From NCBI GenBank assembly GCA_963771025.1, contig CAVYRL010000005.1:186001-250000 (forward strand): DNA of 64,000 nucleotides, written 5' to 3'. The DNA comes from Miltoncostaea sp963771025 (GTDB taxonomy: Bacteria > Actinomycetota > Thermoleophilia > Miltoncostaeales > Miltoncostaeaceae). Every line of letters begins with the position of its first letter. Position 1 is the first letter of the stretch. Positions 53,529 to 61,480 of the stretch are shown here, piece by piece. The notes beneath the pieces were generated by a model that had not been told where the DNA came from, did no database searches, and saw only the letters and a list, made by a program, of their open reading frames with translations. A program made the position numbers and the translations under genes.

Positions 53529-54855
53529 CGCCCCCGCGGACTGCCTGTGGCGCGCCGCCTGGGTCCTGCCGGTCGCCCGTGAGCCGATCCGCGACGGGGC
53601 CGTCGTGGTGCGCGGCGGGGAGATCGTCGCGGTCGGACCCGCCGGCGCGCTGCGATCGTCCCATCCCGGATTGACCGAGCGCGACCTGGGCGAGCGGATC
53701 GTCGCCCCGGGTTTCGTCAACGCGCACTGCCACCTGGAGTGGAGCCTGCTCGACGGGCTGCTGCCGCCGGACGAGTTCGCCGAGTGGCTCGGCCGGCTGC
53801 TGCCGATGCGCAGGCTCATGAGCCCCGCCGACCACGAGGCGGCGGCCGTCCACGGCGCGCTGCGCGCCCTGGCGAGCGGCACGACCACGGTGATCGATTC
53901 AGGCCCCACCGGCGCGGGAGCCGGCGCTCTCGCCGCGTCCGGGCTGCGCGGCCTGGTCCACCTGGAGGCCTTCGGTCGCGAGGAGGGCGAGCAGGCCCGG
54001 GCGGCGGCCGGCGCGTTGGGCGACCGGCTGGCCGAGCTGGACGCCGCGGTGGGCCCGCGGGGACGCGTCGGGATCTCCCCGCACGCGCCCTACACGGTGG
54101 GCCCGGGCTTCTGGCGCGCGCTTCGCGAGCGCTTCGACGGGGAGGGCCGGCCGTGGGCGACCCACCTCGCCGAATCGGCGGCCGAGGAGCGGGTGATCGC
54201 ACACGGGGACGGGCCGCTCGGCGATCTGTTCGCGCGGGCGGACCTGGAGCCGGGGCGCTGGCCCGGTGGGGACGGGGACGGCCCGGTGCCGCGCCTGGCC
54301 CGCGCGGGCGCGCTCGAGCCCGGCCTGGTCGCGGCGCACTGCGTGCGGCTCGGCCCGGGCGACCCGGCCACCCTGGCGCGGGAGGGCGTGGGGGTGGCCC
54401 ACTGCCCCCGGTCGAACGAGTACCTGCGCTGCGGGCGGGCGCCGCTGGAGGAGTTGCGGGAGGCGGGTGTGGCCGTGGGGCTCGGCACCGACAGCCCGGC
54501 CAGCGGCGGCGACTACGACCTGCGCGCCGAGGCGCGGGCGTGCTGGCGGGCCCACGCGCCCGTGATGGACCTCGATGACGACGCGCTGCTGCGGCTGATC
54601 ACGCTCGACGCGGCGCGGGCGGCCGGCCTGGACGCATCCGTGGGCAGCCTCGTTCCCGGCCGGCGGGCCGACCTGGTGGTGCTGGCCCCGGCGCGCTCGG
54701 GGGGGCCGCCGGCGGCGGCGGCACTGGACCCCGGCACCCTCGTGGAGCTGGTCGTCGTCAACGGCGAGATCGTGTTCCTCGACGGGGCCCCGACGCGGGT
54801 CGACGCGGACGCTTACGATGCCCGGGCCGAGGAGGTTCGCAGACGGCTCTGCTAG
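53467..54855 (+). CDS. Amidohydrolase family deaminase, aminofutalosine deaminase (MqnX) candidate
   Basis: A 462-aa metal-dependent amidohydrolase of the TRZ/ATZ/MTA-SAH deaminase type. Metal ligands are in NAHCHLEWS, SPHAPYT (the His near residue 205), AAHCVR and the Asp of LGTDSPAS; THLAES and CPRSN are also typical. MqnX converts aminodeoxyfutalosine to futalosine and belongs to this family. The presence of mqnA and mqnC nearby makes this a good candidate, but related guanine or MTA deaminases share these motifs. The start inside tatA depends on the internal Shine-Dalgarno; the first ~20 residues (Pro/Thr/Arg-rich) look unconserved. Confidence 0.82.
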   Translation: MTPPARTPPPGSTRTTTRRSDAPADCLWRAAWVLPVAREPIRDGAVVVRGGEIVAVGPAGALRSSHPGLTERDLGERIVAPGFVNAHCHLEWSLLDGLLPPDEFAEWLGRLLPMRRLMSPADHEAAAVHGALRALASGTTTVIDSGPTGAGAGALAASGLRGLVHLEAFGREEGEQARAAAGALGDRLAELDAAVGPRGRVGISPHAPYTVGPGFWRALRERFDGEGRPWATHLAESAAEERVIAHGDGPLGDLFARADLEPGRWPGGDGDGPVPRLARAGALEPGLVAAHCVRLGPGDPATLAREGVGVAHCPRSNEYLRCGRAPLEELREAGVAVGLGTDSPASGGDYDLRAEARACWRAHAPVMDLDDDALLRLITLDAARAAGLDASVGSLVPGRRADLVVLAPARSGGPPAAAALDPGTLVELVVVNGEIVFLDGAPTRVDADAYDARAEEVRRRLC

Positions 54856-54858
54856 CGT
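54853..54858 (+). promoter_or_regulatory. Leaderless-type -10 box (TAGCGT) for TPR gene
   Basis: Overlaps the last bases of the amidohydrolase gene's stop codon (TAG, 54853-54855) and lies 6 nt before GTG 54865. Confidence 0.5.
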
Positions 54859-54864
54859 CGCTGC

Positions 54865-55404
54865 GTGCTCCTCGACCAGAAGCGTACGCGCAGAATGGTC
54901 CAGGTCGTCGCCGTTTTCACGTCGCTCGCGTTCGCGGGGGTGATCTTCGTGGTGATGGGCCTGGTCTTCTTCGGCGGCGGTGGACAATCGGCCGCCGAAC
55001 AGCAGCGCAGCGACGCTCAGGCGCGCGTCAAGGAGTCGCCCAAGAACCCGGACGCGTGGGAGCAGCTGGCGTCCGCGTATTCGGGCACCGGCGAGTTCGA
55101 CAAGGCGATCGCGGCGGCCACGAGGGCCGCCAAGCTCGACCCCAACAGCTTCCGCCGGCTGCAGAACCTGGTGTCCCTGCAGATCCGCCAGAAGCAGACC
55201 GATCAGGCGATCCTGGTCGTGCAGAAGTACAGCGCCGCCCACCCCAACAACGCAGAGGCCCTGCTGCAGCTCGGACAGCTGGCGCAGACCGCCGGCAAGA
55301 CGTCGCTCGCGCGGCTCTCGTACCAGGCGTTTCTGCGCCTGGCGCCCGACGACCCCTCGGCCGGGGCGGTCCGAGATCAGCTCAGGCAACTCAACGCGAA
55401 CTGA
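54865..55404 (+). CDS. Membrane-anchored TPR protein
   Basis: A 179-aa protein with one N-terminal membrane helix (about 14-36), then a linker and two or three TPR units: NPDAWEQLASAYSGTGEFDKAIAAAT, FRRLQNLVSLQIRQKQTDQAI and AEALLQLGQLAQTAGKTSLA. The repeats probably face outward or inward as a scaffold; TPR proteins near envelope genes often help assembly of other complexes. No specific partner. Ends 61 bp before tRNA-Lys. Confidence 0.85.
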   Translation: MLLDQKRTRRMVQVVAVFTSLAFAGVIFVVMGLVFFGGGGQSAAEQQRSDAQARVKESPKNPDAWEQLASAYSGTGEFDKAIAAATRAAKLDPNSFRRLQNLVSLQIRQKQTDQAILVVQKYSAAHPNNAEALLQLGQLAQTAGKTSLARLSYQAFLRLAPDDPSAGAVRDQLRQLNAN

Positions 55405-55465
55405 GTCTGGGCATCTCATCGCCGGGCCCGTCGGCCCGGTCGGGGCCTTTGCTAGGCTCCTCCGC

Positions 55466-55538
55466 GGGCCGTTAGCTTAGTTGGTAGAGCAGGGGACTCT
55501 TAATCCCAAGGTCGTAGGTTCGAATCCTACACGGCCCA
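55466..55538 (+). tRNA. tRNA-Lys (anticodon CTT)
   Basis: A 73-nt cloverleaf: acceptor GGGCCGT/ACGGCCC, D arm GCTT/GAGC, anticodon loop CTCTTAA giving CTT (reads AAG), T arm GTAGG-TTCGAAT-CCTAC, discriminator A. No CCA is encoded. The first anticodon-stem pair is a G-A mismatch (27-43), while the other four pair. A strong terminator follows. Confidence 0.97.
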
Positions 55539-55542
55539 TTCG

Positions 55543-55569
55543 AAAAACCCCGCAAATGCGGGGTTTTTT
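55543..55569 (+). terminator. Rho-independent terminator of tRNA-Lys
   Basis: AAAAACCCCGC (55543-55553), loop AAAT, GCGGGGTTTTT (55558-55568), with the T-run in the 3' arm extending through 55569. One of the few hairpins here with a U-tract. Confidence 0.9.
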
Positions 55570-55668
55570 GTTGGCCTGGTGGGGGCTTGCACTGCCCCGC
55601 GCGCCCGGGCTAGTACCGACCGACTGTCAGCCGGCGGACCCGACGATGTTCGCGGGACACGAGCCCGA

Positions 55669-55926
55669 TCACGAGGAAGACCACGCCGCGGCGCGGATGT
55701 TCTCGTGCTCGCCCACCCCTGTGCGCTCACCGCCTGCAGACCGAAGGATCGAGACCCCGATCGGGCCGGCCAGCTGCTGCGCCTGCGTGCGCCGCTCGCC
55801 CCGCTCCCAGTGGCCGTGGACCCCTGTGGTCACCTGGACGCTGGAGTGCCCGAGGTGGCGGCTGAGCCGGGTGATCTGGCCGCTGACCTCGAGGGACCGC
55901 TTTGAAGCAGCAGATCCCGCTCCCCA
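55669..55926 (-). pseudogene. Degraded tyrosine-recombinase (phage integrase) C-terminal remnant
   Basis: An 85-codon open stretch without a start codon between TAG (55929-55927) and TGA (55671-55669). It reads SGQITRLSRHLGHSS and then VTTGVHGHWERGERR, the hallmark end of actinobacterial phage integrases (LGHSS...VTxxVYGHW). The catalytic Tyr has become His (VHGHW), the upstream catalytic Arg region is missing and the tail is truncated or altered. It lies 130 bp beyond tRNA-Lys, pointing toward it. This is the remains of an element that probably used the tRNA as its attachment site. The rest of the 390-bp gap (55570-55959) holds no other gene I can support. Confidence 0.7.
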
Positions 55927-55939
55927 CTAACGTTGGTGG
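55924..55939. promoter_or_regulatory. Near-perfect 16-bp palindrome over a -10-like box
   Basis: CCACTAAC/GTTGGTGG pairs at 7 of 8 positions and contains TAACGT (55928-55933), a TANNNT-type box about 26 nt before the ATG at 55960. It could be an operator or the core of a promoter. Confidence 0.4.
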
Positions 55940-55959
55940 AACAGACGAGAGGAGCTGCG

Positions 55960-56229
55960 ATGAGCGAGGGTGTCGCCAGCGGTGAGCAGCCGCCAGAGCT
56001 GCAGGGAAAGGCGCTTGACGAGCAGCTGTCCGTGGGCCAGTTCGTGATCGCGCCCCACGAGGGCAGGGAGTATGTCTGTCGCGATCGACAGGAACTGGCG
56101 GGCATGCTCGCGGGCCCCTTCTTCGGGCACGACGACTACATCGTCCGATGGAAGAGGGACCAGGGGCCCACGGTCTGGACGGAATCCCCGGTGCGATCCG
56201 ACTGGGGGGTCGAGACGGCGGAGGGATGA
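55960..56229 (+). CDS. Small uncharacterised acidic protein (89 aa)
   Basis: Starts at ATG 55960 after a good Shine-Dalgarno (GAGAGGAG, 6 nt). Acidic, with EGREYVCRDRQEL, FGHDDYIVRWKRDQ and WTESPVRSDW segments. Its layout suggests a small soluble alpha/beta domain. No family recognised. It is the first gene beyond the integrase remnant. Confidence 0.65.
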   Translation: MSEGVASGEQPPELQGKALDEQLSVGQFVIAPHEGREYVCRDRQELAGMLAGPFFGHDDYIVRWKRDQGPTVWTESPVRSDWGVETAEG

Positions 56230-56269
56230 CGAGCCGAGGCCGCGGACGACTACGGGCCGAGAGTGGCTC

Positions 56270-56596
56270 TCACCTGGTCGTGCGCAGACGCCCTCGGTTC
56301 GCGGTCACCCTCCGGTGCACCGGTCCCAGGCTCTGTTGCAGAGCGACCGCTCCGCCGCGCTGCCAGGCGAGCGCGCCCGCCATCCACGACTCGACGAACA
56401 CCTCACCCTTCTCCTGAATCATCCTGGCGTACTCGGCCTGGTCCCGGGCGCTCGGGGGCCAGCCTCCGAGCATCATCCGTGCCGTGCGGTGGGCGATGAT
56501 CTCGGGGGTCGCCATCGCCACCTCCCAGGCCTGAAACCACACGTGCCAGTCGAAGCCCGGCAGCGTGGCGTACGGGTGCGTCTTCGTCCTGGGCAT
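56270..56596 (-). CDS. Phasin-like 108-aa protein
   Basis: A helical protein with WHVWFQAWEVAMATPEIIAH and ARMMLGGWPPSARDQAEYAR and MIQEKGEVFVESW. This is similar to short phasin-like/polyhydroxyalkanoate granule proteins and related DUFs that share the R-x-M...EK pattern. The family call is tentative. A weak TANNNA box lies 8 nt before ATG 56596. Overlapping plus-strand frames are shadows. Confidence 0.6.
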   Translation of the reverse strand: MPRTKTHPYATLPGFDWHVWFQAWEVAMATPEIIAHRTARMMLGGWPPSARDQAEYARMIQEKGEVFVESWMAGALAWQRGGAVALQQSLGPVHRRVTANRGRLRTTR

Positions 56597-56777
56597 GGGC
56601 CCCGTTCCTATCGAGGTTGTCTCGTTCGTCGCGGAAGCGGCGATGAGGGTCCCCGGTGATTCCCGGATGGGACGAACATACTCACCTGATGGGTGGGGCG
56701 GCCTCGTCGCGAACGAACGGCGCGACCCGCTCGTGCGCGCGCCGGCTCAGTCCGCGCGGTCCTGGCGCCCCCCGGAG

Positions 56778-56783
56778 TACGGT
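56778..56783 (+). promoter_or_regulatory. Leaderless-type -10 box (TACGGT) for methyltransferase
   Basis: Lies 6 nt before GTG 56790 and favours it over upstream in-frame starts. Confidence 0.45.
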
Positions 56784-56789
56784 GGGGCG

Positions 56790-57533
56790 GTGTCGAACTC
56801 GACCCCGGTGAGGGGGCTCGACTTCTATGGCCGCGATCTCGCCGCGATCCACGCCGACGGGTTCGGCGGGATCGCGCGCTCTGCCGCGGCCGAGGCGAAG
56901 GCGCGACTGGCACCCGGCGGCCGCGTGCTCGACCTCGGCTGCGGCGACGGCACCACGGCCGGACTGCTCGCGGCGGCCGGGCACCAGGTCGTCGGCGTCA
57001 ACCGCTCCCCGGCGATGGTCGCGCTGGCTCGTGAACGTCACGCCGACGTCGACTTCCATGTAGCGGACGACCGCTCCGCCGATCTTCCGTGCGAGCTCGA
57101 CGCCGTGCTCGCGATCGGCGAGGTCCTCGCGTACGTCCGCGGTCGCGAGGAGGCGTTGCAGGCGCGACTCGGGAGGCTGCTGTCGCTGTTGCGCCCCGGT
57201 GGGCTGCTGCTGTTCGACCTCCCGGCACCCGATCGCGTCGCCGATCGGGACCAGCGCACCTGGACGACCGGCGACGGCTGGGCGGTGCTCGCGTCCACCA
57301 CGGGCTCTCGCGACCGGCTGAAGCGCGACATCGTCACGTTCCGTCGTATCGCCTCCGGCGACTACCGGCGCAGCGACGAGCACCACGTGCTGGAGCTGTC
57401 CACCCGGGAGCAGGTCGTCGCGGCGCTGGCCGCCGCCGGCGCCGCCGAACCGGAGGCGCTCGCCCGCTACGCATCGCTCGAACTTCCCGCGGGGCTCATC
57501 GCCTACGCTGCCCGCAGGCCGGCACCTCGATGA
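56790..57533 (+). CDS. Class I SAM-dependent methyltransferase
   Basis: A 247-aa methyltransferase. SAM motif VLDLGCGDGTTAGLLAAAGH (about 41-60), VVGVNRSPAMVALARE and LLRPGGLLLFDLP are present. The C-terminal FRRIASGDYRRSDEHHVLEL is strand-rich. Substrate unknown. GTG 56790 is chosen for the TACGGT box and because the upstream in-frame part is not protein-like. Confidence 0.85.
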   Translation: MSNSTPVRGLDFYGRDLAAIHADGFGGIARSAAAEAKARLAPGGRVLDLGCGDGTTAGLLAAAGHQVVGVNRSPAMVALARERHADVDFHVADDRSADLPCELDAVLAIGEVLAYVRGREEALQARLGRLLSLLRPGGLLLFDLPAPDRVADRDQRTWTTGDGWAVLASTTGSRDRLKRDIVTFRRIASGDYRRSDEHHVLELSTREQVVAALAAAGAAEPEALARYASLELPAGLIAYAARRPAPR

Positions 57534-57617
57534 GGGCGGCGGCGGACGCCTGCCATTCGCGGGCCCTCTCCGCGCTCTGACCCGGGGACCGGGCCGAATC
57601 ACCTCAGGAGGATCCGC

Positions 57618-58220
57618 ATGGGCAGGATCGTCGTCACCGAGTTCGTGACGCTCGACGGCGTCATGGAGGCGCCGGGCGGGGAACAGGGCCACCCCCATAC
57701 CGGATGGGTGATGCGCACCCCCGACTCCGGCCAGATGGGCTACAAGCTCGAGGAGACGCTCGCCGCCGAGTGCCTGCTGATCGGGCGGGTGACCTACGAG
57801 AGCTTCGCCGACGCCTGGCCGCAGCGCACGGACGAGGCGGGCTTCGCGGACAAGATGAACGCCATGCCCAAGTTCGTCGTCTCGACGACTCTGGTGGACC
57901 CCGAGTGGAACAACACGACGGTCATCTCCGAGGACGTCGCGGCGGCGATCGCGGCGCTGAAGGCCGAGCGGGAGGGGATCGTCCTGGTCGCGGGCAGCCG
58001 GACGCTGGTCCATTTCCTGATGGACCTCGAGCTGGTCGATGAGTACCGGCTGATGGTGTTCCCGGTCGTGCTGGGATCCGGCCGGCGCCTCTTCGCCGAG
58101 ACGACCCGCCCGACCCCGCTGACGCTCACCGGCTCCACCGCCTACGACTCGGGCGTCATCCTCCAGGTCTACGAGCCCGCGAGCAGCAGCCTCGGCGAGC
58201 GGCCGGCGGATGCCGGATGA
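57618..58220 (+). CDS. Dihydrofolate reductase/RibD C-terminal-like reductase
   Basis: A 200-aa protein of the RibD C-terminal/DHFR-like superfamily: RIVVTEFVTLDGVMEAPGG at the start, LLIGRVTYESFADAWP, FVVSTTLVDPEWNNTTVI and VAGSRTLVHFLMDLELVDEY. These YjjN/YyaP-like proteins are common beside ECF sigma and methyltransferase genes in actinobacteria. Substrate unknown. A strong AGGAGG precedes the ATG. It ends 3 bp before the convergent sigma factor gene. Confidence 0.86.
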   Translation: MGRIVVTEFVTLDGVMEAPGGEQGHPHTGWVMRTPDSGQMGYKLEETLAAECLLIGRVTYESFADAWPQRTDEAGFADKMNAMPKFVVSTTLVDPEWNNTTVISEDVAAAIAALKAEREGIVLVAGSRTLVHFLMDLELVDEYRLMVFPVVLGSGRRLFAETTRPTPLTLTGSTAYDSGVILQVYEPASSSLGERPADAG

Positions 58221-58223
58221 CGC

Positions 58224-59198
58224 TCAGTCGAGCCTGGGTGGCAATCCGAAGAGGGGGAACAGGCTCGCGGTGTCGAGGAACGACGCAAACTCGATGATCC
58301 GGCCACCGGAGATCTCGATGACCTGCAGCGCCCAGGGCTCGTGGCCGCCGTCGGGCCCGCCGGCGCGGTACTGACCGAAGGCGGGCCGGCCGTTGGCCGC
58401 CGTCGCGACCAGCCGTGACCCGCGGCACCCGATGCCCGGGCCCGTCCACCACGCGACGACATCGTCGCGGCCGCTCAGCCAGAGCGCATAGGGCGGCATG
58501 GACTGGCTCGCATCCTCCGCGAGCAGGCCCACCAGGGCGTCGATGTCGTAGGCCTCGAACGCGGCGACGTAACGGGCGAGGAGGTCGCGCCGGCCGTCGT
58601 CGACCGGTGGCGCGGGATCCGTGGGGGCCACGTCGAGCGACGCCATGGTGGCGCGTGCGCGCTGGAGGGCGCTGGTCACGGACGCCACGGTGGTCTCGAG
58701 CAGCGCCGCGACCTCGCTCGCCTCCCAGCGCAGCACGTCGCGCAGGATCAGCACCGCCCGCTGGCGCGGCGGCAGATGCGCCAGCGCCGCGACGAAGGCC
58801 AGACGGATCGACTCCCGGGCGACGGCCATGTCGGCGGGGTCGTCGCCGCTCGGCAGCACCCGCGCGTCGGGCACCGGGAGGATCCAGGTCGCCTCGGGCA
58901 GCGCCGGGCCCAGCGCGGCGTCGGCATGCTGCGGCGGCGCGAGGCCCATCGGGCGCGCGCGGCGCTGGCGGCCGCTCAGCATGTCGAGACACACGTTGGT
59001 CGCGATGCGGTAGAGCCACGAGCGCAGCGTCGAGCGGCCCTCGAAGCGGTCGCGACCGCGCCAGGCGCGCACCATGGTGTCCTGCACCGCGTCCTCGGCC
59101 TCGAACGCCGAGCCCAGCATGCGGTAGCAGTAGCCGGTCAGCTCGACCCGGTGGTCCTCGAGGTGGAGCTCGATCTGTGCCGCCGATCCCAACGCCAT
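58224..59198 (-). CDS. ECF RNA polymerase sigma factor with SnoaL-like C-terminal extension
   Basis: A 324-aa ECF sigma factor, longer than the usual ~200 aa. Region 2 has HRVELTGYCYRMLGSAFEAEDAVQDTMVRAWR and TLRSWLYRIATNVCLD; region 4 has LPPRQRAVLILRDVLRWEASEVAALL and then TTVASVTSALQRAR. The last ~110 residues (LLARYVAAFEAYDIDALV to RIIEFASFLD) fit a SnoaL/NTF2-like fold, as in the large ECF groups such as SigG/SigJ. That domain may control activity. It follows the methyltransferase gene with GGAGGTG as Shine-Dalgarno, and no anti-sigma gene is visible nearby. Confidence 0.9.
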   Translation of the reverse strand: MALGSAAQIELHLEDHRVELTGYCYRMLGSAFEAEDAVQDTMVRAWRGRDRFEGRSTLRSWLYRIATNVCLDMLSGRQRRARPMGLAPPQHADAALGPALPEATWILPVPDARVLPSGDDPADMAVARESIRLAFVAALAHLPPRQRAVLILRDVLRWEASEVAALLETTVASVTSALQRARATMASLDVAPTDPAPPVDDGRRDLLARYVAAFEAYDIDALVGLLAEDASQSMPPYALWLSGRDDVVAWWTGPGIGCRGSRLVATAANGRPAFGQYRAGGPDGGHEPWALQVIEISGGRIIEFASFLDTASLFPLFGLPPRLD

Positions 59199-59204
59199 CG
59201 TGGG

Positions 59205-60011
59205 TCACACCTCCGGCTTGCGCGCGATCGCGAAGAGCTTGGTGAAGGTGTACTCGAAACCCCGCGGTCCCGAAACCGCCCGCGTGGCGTCGGCCACCTG
59301 CTGCCGCATGGCGGCGAGCTCGTCGGGGGGAAGATCGGCGTGGAGGTGGCCCGCGACCACCCGCATCCGCTCGAGGAAGCTCTCGACCGGCGTGCGGCGG
59401 ATGCGCCGCTCCATCCAGACGTCCACGGGCTCGAGGCGGGCGGCCTCGAGGTACTCCTCCATCTCCGGGATGTCGCGCTGCACGATGTCGAAGACGCCCA
59501 GCCACTGCGGCACCGGAGGTACGATGTCGCTGAGCACGCGGCGGAACTCCCCCTCCCCGCCCCGCCCGGAGCACAGGATCGCGATGTGGCCACCCGGCTT
59601 CAGCGGACGCGCCATCGCCACCATGGCGTCGGCCTTCCGGGGGAACCAGTGGAACGCCATGCTGCAGACCACCGCGTCGAACGCGTCGGCGGCGACCGGC
59701 ATCTCCAGCACATCCGACTCGTGGAGCGCGATCTGCGTGTCGGGCACCTCGCCGAGCTTCTCGCGGAAGGCCTCGAGCATTCCCGCCGCCGGATCGACGC
59801 CGGTGATGTGCTGCGAGCCGAATCGGGCGATCATCGCCAGAGAGGCGAAGCCGGTGCCGCAGCCGACGTCGAGCACCTCGTCGTAGGCGCCCTCGGGCAG
59901 GGAGGCGATCAGTCGCCGCGCCCCCTCGATGTTGTGGCGAACCGCCTCGTCGTAGTCGCGCGCTGTGCTGCTGAAGCCCTGCGCGACCTCGTTGCGCGTC
60001 ACCTCTGCCAC
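59205..60011 (-). CDS. Class I SAM-dependent methyltransferase
   Basis: A 268-aa protein with ARDYDEAVRHNIEGARRLI before the SAM motif VLDVGCGTGFASLAMIA (about 46-62), GVDPAAGML and DAFDAVVCSMAFHWF. Similar to trans-aconitate/UbiE-type methyltransferases. The sigma factor gene starts 6 bp after its end, so the two are likely co-transcribed. Substrate unknown. Confidence 0.86.
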   Translation of the reverse strand: MAEVTRNEVAQGFSSTARDYDEAVRHNIEGARRLIASLPEGAYDEVLDVGCGTGFASLAMIARFGSQHITGVDPAAGMLEAFREKLGEVPDTQIALHESDVLEMPVAADAFDAVVCSMAFHWFPRKADAMVAMARPLKPGGHIAILCSGRGGEGEFRRVLSDIVPPVPQWLGVFDIVQRDIPEMEEYLEAARLEPVDVWMERRIRRTPVESFLERMRVVAGHLHADLPPDELAAMRQQVADATRAVSGPRGFEYTFTKLFAIARKPEV

Positions 60012-60092
60012 GCGTCACCCCCCGTCGTGATGTCGGCGCCGGACGACCGGCTCGGACGCCCTAGAGGGCGAGGTGCGTGATGCTATCCGCGG

Positions 60093-60524
60093 CTAGGCGT
60101 TCTCGGGGACGGACGGACGCACGAGCATCACGGCGCAGGGCGCGTGGTGCGTGAGGTAGCCCGCGAAGCTGCCCAGGGCGATGCGCTGGAGCAGGCCGCG
60201 GTGGGCGCCGGCGATGATCAGGTCGACCCCGTTCTCGGCCGCCCAATCGCAGACCGAGGGAGCGGCGGAGCCCTCGAGCAGCACGAACTCGCTGCCCGGC
60301 GTCCGCTCGGCGCGCTCGGCGAGCCAGGTGCGATCGGCCTCGAGAACGTCCTCCGGGTTCGGCGCGCCCCCGGCGAACCCGCTCGCCCACGGAAGCCGGG
60401 TGGCGTGGACGAGACTCAACCGACCGGGGCCGAACTCGTGGACGCGAACCGCCTCCTCGAGAGCGCGATCGGACCCGGGCGAGGGATCGAGGCAACAGGC
60501 GATGTGGCGGTAGGGGGTGGGCAT
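60093..60524 (-). CDS. Universal stress protein (UspA family)
   Basis: A 143-aa USP domain. The ATP-binding-type motif GAHRGLLQRIALGSFAGYL (G-x2-G-x8-GS) is near the C terminus, followed by CAVMLVRP; ACCLDPSPGSDRALEEAV is the usual first segment. ATG 60524 has GAGGAG 8 nt upstream. A spacer with A/T-rich CTAAACCTTAC upstream (60545-60570) probably holds its promoter. Confidence 0.9.
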   Translation of the reverse strand: MPTPYRHIACCLDPSPGSDRALEEAVRVHEFGPGRLSLVHATRLPWASGFAGGAPNPEDVLEADRTWLAERAERTPGSEFVLLEGSAAPSVCDWAAENGVDLIIAGAHRGLLQRIALGSFAGYLTHHAPCAVMLVRPSVPENA

Positions 60525-60616
60525 CGTGGTCTCCTCGAGACGAATAAACGCACGCACCGTAAGGTTTAGGACGCTACCACCCACACGCCGCGCGCGCCGC
60601 GCGCGAGCCCCCCGTG

Positions 60617-61456
60617 CTAGGCCCGGCCGAACCCCATGCGACCCTTGCGGGGAGCGACGGATGCGGCCAGCTGGCCCTCGGTGAACCTGCCGAGCGAGCC
60701 CTCACCGATCGCGTAGCGATAGAGCGCGACGGCGAAGATCTGGCTGAGCGCGGCGCTGACGATCGAGGCGACGATGATCACGACGGCGGCGATCGTGATC
60801 AGGACGACCATGACCACGACGTTGCCGGTCGCGACGCCGATGCCGGCGAGCACCAGGGCGGGCAGGATGGCCACCAGGAAGACGATGCCGCCGATCGCGA
60901 ACTGGCCGGTGATCTGCTCACCCCAGCGGGCCTTGAAGATGCCGGCAGAGCGCTTGAGCGTCTGGATCGGGCCGGTGCCCTCCGCGGCGATGACCGGCAC
61001 GGCGAGGAAGGTCACGAGAGTCCACGCCACCAACAGGCCGCCCAGCAGGATGTCGCCGATCGGGCCGGCGCGCTCCTGGAGGGCCCGGATGACGATGTTG
61101 ACGCTCGCGACCATGGCCGCCCATCCGGCGACGGCAGCGAGATTCGCGCGCGCGACGGCGACGCCGCTCGCGACCGTGGCGTCCTCGCCGTCGAGCACCT
61201 GCCCGGCGGCCGCCGCGAGGGCGACGTTGAAGAACACCGCCGCGAAGGTGACGAAGTAGATGCCGACCGCGGCGACGATGACGCCGAGCACCGTCATGTC
61301 CTCGTGGAACAGCACCGCCGTCGGGGCTCCGAAGGCGGCGGCGAGCAGGAGCGCCGAGATCCCGGCGAGCACCGGGAAGGCGCCCAGCGACCGATCCGAG
61401 CGCAGGATCGCCCAGCTCACCTTGGCAAGCTCCCAACCCCGCTTCATGCGTCCCAT
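60617..61456 (-). CDS. Polytopic membrane protein of unknown function
   Basis: A 279-aa protein with six or more hydrophobic segments, starting with a short soluble stretch RGWELAKVSWAILRSDRSL typical of a widespread actinobacterial membrane family (DUF6159-like, from memory). No catalytic motif. Starts 24 bp after the aldolase gene end with GGAGAGA as Shine-Dalgarno, so it is probably co-transcribed with it. Confidence 0.78.
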   Translation of the reverse strand: MGRMKRGWELAKVSWAILRSDRSLGAFPVLAGISALLLAAAFGAPTAVLFHEDMTVLGVIVAAVGIYFVTFAAVFFNVALAAAAGQVLDGEDATVASGVAVARANLAAVAGWAAMVASVNIVIRALQERAGPIGDILLGGLLVAWTLVTFLAVPVIAAEGTGPIQTLKRSAGIFKARWGEQITGQFAIGGIVFLVAILPALVLAGIGVATGNVVVMVVLITIAAVVIIVASIVSAALSQIFAVALYRYAIGEGSLGRFTEGQLAASVAPRKGRMGFGRA

Positions 61457-61480
61457 GCGATCTCTCCGGCCGGTGGTCTC

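Noticed and set aside
55481..55930. 149-aa plus-strand frame starting within tRNA-Lys
   Set aside because: The N terminus is translated tRNA and terminator sequence, and the opposite strand carries the integrase remnant.
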